DNA from: Nocardioides sp. Soil774
GTDB lineage: Bacteria; Actinomycetota; Actinomycetes; Propionibacteriales; Nocardioidaceae
Length of the DNA stretch: 64,000 bases
NCBI RefSeq assembly: GCF_001428125.1
Contig: NZ_LMSM01000008.1
Coordinates: 355,185 to 419,184, forward strand
Direction: 5' to 3'
Position 1 is the stretch's first letter. Every line of letters begins with the position of its first letter. The notes under the pieces were generated by a model. The model was not told the origin of the DNA, did not search any database, and saw only the letters and a list, made by a program, of their open reading frames with translations. Shown here one piece after another: positions 60,645-64,000 of this stretch. The position numbers were made by a program, and so were the translations under genes.

Positions 60645-61400
60645 TCAGTCCTCGAGGCCGGCCTTGCGGTGCGCGACGAGCGCGGCACCCACGATGCCGG
60701 CGCGGTTCTGCAGCTTGGCCGGGATGATCTCGGTGTCGATCTCGATGAGGTGGCCGAACTTCTCCCACGACTTGCTCACCCCGCCGCCGACGACGAACAG
60801 GTCGGGGGTGAAGAGGCGCTCGACGTGGCGGAAGTACGCCGTCAGGCGGGTGGCCCAGTCCTCCCACGACAGGCCCTCGCGCTCGCGGGCGCTGGTGGCG
60901 GTGGTGACCTCGGCGACGGCGCCGTCGAGCTCGAGGTGGCCGAGCTCGGTGTTGGGCACCAGCTCGCCGTCCCAGATCATCGCCGAGCCGATGCCGGTGC
61001 CGAGCGTGATGACCAGGACCTGGCCGCGACGCCCGCGCGCGGCGCCGTACTCAGCCTCGGCCAGGCCGGCGGCGTCGGCGTCGTTGACGACGTGGACCTC
61101 GCGGCCCAGCGCCTCGGTGAAGATGGCGTCGGCGTCCTGGTGGATCCACGACGGGTCGATGTTGGCCGCGGACAGCACCACGCCGCGGCGCACGATGCCC
61201 GGCACGGTCACGCCGACGGGCTTCGTGGAGTCGGGGAACGACCCGACGATCTGCTTGAACACCGCCGCCACCGCCTGCGGGGTGGCGGGCTTGGGGGTGT
61301 CGATGCGGACCCGGTCGTGCGCGAAGTCGCCGATCGCGAGGTCGACCGGGGCGCCCTTGATCCCGGTGCCGCCGAAGTCGATGCCGAAGGGGTGCTCCAT
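60645..61400 (-). CDS. ppgK: Polyphosphate glucokinase
   Basis: A 251-residue ROK-type kinase that phosphorylates glucose with polyphosphate or ATP. Visible: phosphate loop GIDFGGTGIKGAPVDL, VVNDADAAGLAEAEYGAA (catalytic Asp), LGTGIGSAMIWDGELVPNTELGHLEL and VGGGVSKSWEKF. TTGC-rich actinobacterial PPGK motifs (GHL-E, SWEKF) are clear. TAGGTT (complement of 61407-61412) lies six bases before the ATG, so it is probably leaderless. Confidence 0.95.
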   Translation of the reverse strand: MEHPFGIDFGGTGIKGAPVDLAIGDFAHDRVRIDTPKPATPQAVAAVFKQIVGSFPDSTKPVGVTVPGIVRRGVVLSAANIDPSWIHQDADAIFTEALGREVHVVNDADAAGLAEAEYGAARGRRGQVLVITLGTGIGSAMIWDGELVPNTELGHLELDGAVAEVTTATSAREREGLSWEDWATRLTAYFRHVERLFTPDLFVVGGGVSKSWEKFGHLIEIDTEIIPAKLQNRAGIVGAALVAHRKAGLED

Positions 61401-61471
61401 GGCTCCAACCTATCGCCAGCCCTCGGCGGGTGTGACGGGGGCAACACGCGACGAGACGGCGACGCCATCGT

Positions 61472-61530
61472 GGTTGACAGAACCCAGCCTCTTGTCAAAG
61501 TGGTTTACAGATCATATGGTCTTGTAAACC
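61472..61530 (+). promoter_or_regulatory. Tandem inverted-repeat operators upstream of alkB
   Basis: Two sites with the same design, 30 bp apart: GGTTGACAGA...TCTTGTCAA (61472-61498) and GGTTTACAGA...TCTTGTAAACC (61502-61530). In each, TTKACA and TGTMAA arms are separated by 13 bp. They end 21 bases before the ATG, spanning the likely promoter. A TetR-type repressor (AlkX-like) is a possible binder; none is in the window. Confidence 0.75.
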
Positions 61531-61551
61531 CCACGGCAGGAGGTCCGTCAG

Positions 61552-63030
61552 ATGGCCGGCTACCCCACCCAGACTCCCGCGCGACTCGCACCCAGCGGCA
61601 CGGTGCCCGAGGGCACCACCGAGCTCTGGAAGGACCGCAAGCGCTACCTGTGGCTCATCGGGCTGGTGGTGCCGAGCCTGGCCTTCGTCGGGTTCGGCGG
61701 CTACGTCGCGACGGGCTGGAGCGTGTGGTTCTGGATCGGGCCGATCGTGATCCTCGGCATCGTCCCGGCCATCGACCTCGTCGCTGGCCTCGACCGCTCC
61801 AACCCGCCCGACGACGTGATCGAGGCGCTGGAGAACGACCGCTACTACCGGTGGATCACCTACCTCTTCCTGCCCATCCAGTACGTCGGCTTCGTCGCGG
61901 CCATGGCCGTGGCCGGTGGCTGGGACGCGTTCGGCGTGCTGGCCGACGCCCCGCTGAGCACCGTCGACAAGCTGGGCCTGGCCATCTCGATCGGCTGCAT
62001 CGGCGGCATCGGGATCAACACCGCCCACGAGCTGGGGCACAAGAAGGAGGCCAACGAGCGCTGGCTGTCGAAGATCGCGCTCGCCCAGGTCTTCTACGGC
62101 CACTTCTACATCGAGCACAACCGCGGCCACCACGTGCGCGTCGCGACGCCGGAGGACCCGGCGAGCTCCCGGCTGGGCGAGAACTTCTACCAGTTCTGGC
62201 CCCGCACGGTCGGCGGCTCGGTGAAGTCGGCCTGGCGCCTGGAGAAGCGCCGGCTCGCGCGGCGCAAGCAGGGCCCGTGGCGCCTCGACAACGACGTGCT
62301 CAACGCGTGGCTGATGTCGCTGGTGCTCTGGGCTGCGGTGATCGCGGCGTTCGGCGTCGAGGTGGCGCCGTACCTGCTCGTGCAGGCGGTCGTCGGCTTC
62401 TCGCTCCTCGAGGTCGTCAACTACATGGAGCACTACGGGATGCTGCGCCAGAAGGTCGGCGAGGGCGACCGCCGGCGCTACGAGCGCGTGCTGCCCGGTC
62501 ACAGCTGGAACTCCAACAACATCGCGACCAACGTGCTGCTCTACCACCTGCAGCGCCACAGCGACCACCACGCCAACCCCACCCGGCGCTACCAGACGCT
62601 GCGCGACTTCGAGGAGAGCCCCACGCTGCCGACCGGCTATGCCGGGATGATCGTGCTGGCCATCGTCCCCGCGGTGTGGCGACGGGTGATGGACCAGCGG
62701 GTGGTCGACCACTTCGGCGGCGACGTGTCGCTGGCCAACATCAGCCCCCGCAAGCGCGAGGCCTACCTCAGGAGGTACGCCGCGCAGGGCACCGCCGCGG
62801 CTGCCGCGCCGGCCGAGGGGGAGGTGCTGCCGGGTGCGGTCGCGGAGGTGCTCGCCGCCCGGTGCCCCGGCTGCGAGTACGTCTACGAGGTGGCCGCGGG
62901 CGACGAGCACGAGGGCTTCGCCGCCGGCACCGCCTGGGCCGACATCCCGGCCGACTGGTGCTGCCCCGACTGCGGCGTGCGCGAGAAGGTCGACTTCGTG
63001 CCCTGCGAGCCCGAGAGGTCGGTCGCCTAG
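61552..63030 (+). CDS. alkB: Alkane 1-monooxygenase fused to rubredoxin
   Basis: A 492-residue membrane di-iron hydroxylase that oxidises n-alkanes to 1-alkanols. Six helices are predicted. His motifs: HELGH (159-163), EHNRGHH (188-194), NYMEHYG (290-296) and LQRHSDHH (333-340). A linker (about 410-430) joins a C-terminal rubredoxin with C438, C441, C471 and C474, which passes electrons to the di-iron site. Such fusions are known in Gordonia/Dietzia/Nocardioides relatives. AGGAGG precedes the ATG. Its stop overlaps the convergent selB stop by four bases (63027-63030). Confidence 0.96.
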   Translation: MAGYPTQTPARLAPSGTVPEGTTELWKDRKRYLWLIGLVVPSLAFVGFGGYVATGWSVWFWIGPIVILGIVPAIDLVAGLDRSNPPDDVIEALENDRYYRWITYLFLPIQYVGFVAAMAVAGGWDAFGVLADAPLSTVDKLGLAISIGCIGGIGINTAHELGHKKEANERWLSKIALAQVFYGHFYIEHNRGHHVRVATPEDPASSRLGENFYQFWPRTVGGSVKSAWRLEKRRLARRKQGPWRLDNDVLNAWLMSLVLWAAVIAAFGVEVAPYLLVQAVVGFSLLEVVNYMEHYGMLRQKVGEGDRRRYERVLPGHSWNSNNIATNVLLYHLQRHSDHHANPTRRYQTLRDFEESPTLPTGYAGMIVLAIVPAVWRRVMDQRVVDHFGGDVSLANISPRKREAYLRRYAAQGTAAAAAPAEGEVLPGAVAEVLAARCPGCEYVYEVAAGDEHEGFAAGTAWADIPADWCCPDCGVREKVDFVPCEPERSVA

Positions 63031-64000
63031 CTCCCTGACCGGGCGACGACCTCGCGCCGGTCGTCCGGCAGGCGCCGGGTGCGCCCGGTGCGGTCGAGGT
63101 GGTCGAGCAGCGGCAGCGCGACCCGGCGGGTCGTGCCCAGCCGCTCGCGCGCCGCGCTGGTGGTGAACGGCTGCTCGAGGCCGCGCAGGAGCTCGACCGC
63201 CCCGTCGACCGCACCGGGCGCCAGCACGATGCCGGGTGCGACCCGGCGCAGCAGGCCGCTGCGCTCGGCGGCTCCCAGCGCGCGCTCGTCGAGGCCGAGG
63301 TCGCGCAACCGGTCGGCGGTGGGGGCGGACCAGGGCGCGGCGGCGAGGTCGCGCAGCACCGCCTCCACCGAGCGACGTACGCCGTCGGGCAGGCCGGTCG
63401 CCTCCCCGACGACCCGACCGTCCACCACCCGCAGCGGCGCCCGCACGAGCGGCCGGACCAGCTCGGGCGACGGCAGCCGCAGCCGCGCGGCCAGCACGGA
63501 GAGCGGCACCGCCGGGTCGAGGGGGTGCGCGGCGGCGTGCTCGGCCACCAGCGCGGGCAGGCGCTGCGCGAGGGACCGGGCGACACCGGGGTCGACCAGC
63601 CACGGCCCGGTGCCGTCCTCGACGGGGACGCCCAGCCGGCGCAGGTGGTCGACGCGGGCGATGCCGCGCCGTGCCACCTCGTCGGCCAGGCGCGGTGTGC
63701 CGTCGGCGCCGGCCAGCTGGACGGCGCGGCGGGCGGCCGCACCGCGGCGGCGGAGCCGGGGCGGGTCGGGGTCGAGGACGTCGGTGCGCCACACCGTGCG
63801 ACGTCCGGGGTCGCGCAGCAGCGCGCGGTCGCCGATCCGCAGCGGCAGGGGCCGTGACAGCGTGAGCCGGGCCACGCCCGGGCCGAGCGGCCGGAACCGC
63901 ACGTCCACGTCGGCCGCCCCGACGTGCAGCACCGGCGAGGTCGGCGGCTCGCCCGGCCCGGACCACCGCACGTCGACCGTGTCGGTGTGGTGCCACGCGT
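63027..64000 (-). CDS. selB: SelB C-terminal part (selenocysteine elongation factor), 5' end off the window
   Basis: About 324 residues are visible, and the frame continues past the right edge. It starts inside the domain II/III beta-barrel region (VRFRPLGPGVARLTLSRPLPLRIGDRALLRD) and then has the winged-helix repeats (FTTSAARERLGTTRRVALPLLDHLDRTGRTRRLPDDRREV). This matches the SelB C-terminal half, which binds the SECIS element in bacteria. It implies that the organism may use selenocysteine; no selA, selD or selenoprotein gene is visible here. Confidence 0.82.
   Translation of the reverse strand, partial: AWHHTDTVDVRWSGPGEPPTSPVLHVGAADVDVRFRPLGPGVARLTLSRPLPLRIGDRALLRDPGRRTVWRTDVLDPDPPRLRRRGAAARRAVQLAGADGTPRLADEVARRGIARVDHLRRLGVPVEDGTGPWLVDPGVARSLAQRLPALVAEHAAAHPLDPAVPLSVLAARLRLPSPELVRPLVRAPLRVVDGRVVGEATGLPDGVRRSVEAVLRDLAAAPWSAPTADRLRDLGLDERALGAAERSGLLRRVAPGIVLAPGAVDGAVELLRGLEQPFTTSAARERLGTTRRVALPLLDHLDRTGRTRRLPDDRREVVARSGS

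Overview
The window is high-GC DNA with GTG/TTG starts, 4-bp ATGA/GTGA gene overlaps, leaderless promoters and an actinobacterial gene order (DUF5324-like, ppiA, rhomboid, crgA, DUF881, pknB-pknA-pbpA-rodA-pstP-fhaB-fhaA, tRNA-Leu). That order is the conserved origin-proximal block of Actinobacteria, known for example from the start of the M. tuberculosis chromosome. Protein flavour (SURF1, DUF3817, AlkB-rubredoxin fusion, xanthorhodopsin-type rhodopsin) fits a Nocardioides-like member of the Propionibacteriales; this is inference, as no rRNA is present. No IS element, prophage or CRISPR array was seen.

Region 1 (1-5.5 kb): a light-related locus. A proton-pump rhodopsin of the xanthorhodopsin/Gloeobacter type is divergent from a CarH/LitR-like B12 photoreceptor repressor. 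The short region between them carries four direct repeats at a 10-bp period over the predicted rhodopsin promoter. Then come SURF1, DUF3817, a patatin-like lipase and a coupled acyltransferase.

Region 2 (5.5-18.6 kb): the cell-division and cell-wall signalling block. It includes an unusual CrgA with a duplicated domain, a cluster of DnaA-box-like sequences and several large hairpins. It ends with tRNA-Leu(CAG) and its terminator.

Region 3 (18.6-51.5 kb): a roughly 33-kb catabolic island placed directly after the tRNA gene. It has most myo-inositol genes (iolC-, iolG-, iolE-, iolB-, iolD-like and a Cgl0159-type aldolase) but no iolA. It also has five Gfo/Idh/MocA dehydrogenases, three AP-endonuclease-2-type TIM-barrel isomerases, a PhyH dioxygenase, two SnoaL-like paralogues, an FAH-family hydrolase, an SDR, an aldehyde dehydrogenase, an amidohydrolase and two complete CUT2-type sugar ABC importers. 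Regulators are MarR, LacI and two paralogous FadR/GntR proteins. Two identical 18-bp palindromes tie the iolE operon and the first importer operon into one regulon. The likely role is uptake and oxidative breakdown of a cyclitol or a modified (methylated, glycosylated or acylated) inositol; the substrate cannot be read from sequence.

Region 4 (51.5-64 kb): housekeeping and stress genes. These include a histidine-phosphatase relative, a LysM protein, a small K+-channel-like protein, glutathione peroxidase, a four-gene operon resembling E. coli yjfL-yjfM-yjfC (DUF350, small lipoprotein, glutathionylspermidine-synthase-like ATP-grasp), malic enzyme, an MMPL exporter with its divergent MarR, polyphosphate glucokinase, an AlkB-rubredoxin fusion with tandem operators, and the 3' part of selB running off the right edge.
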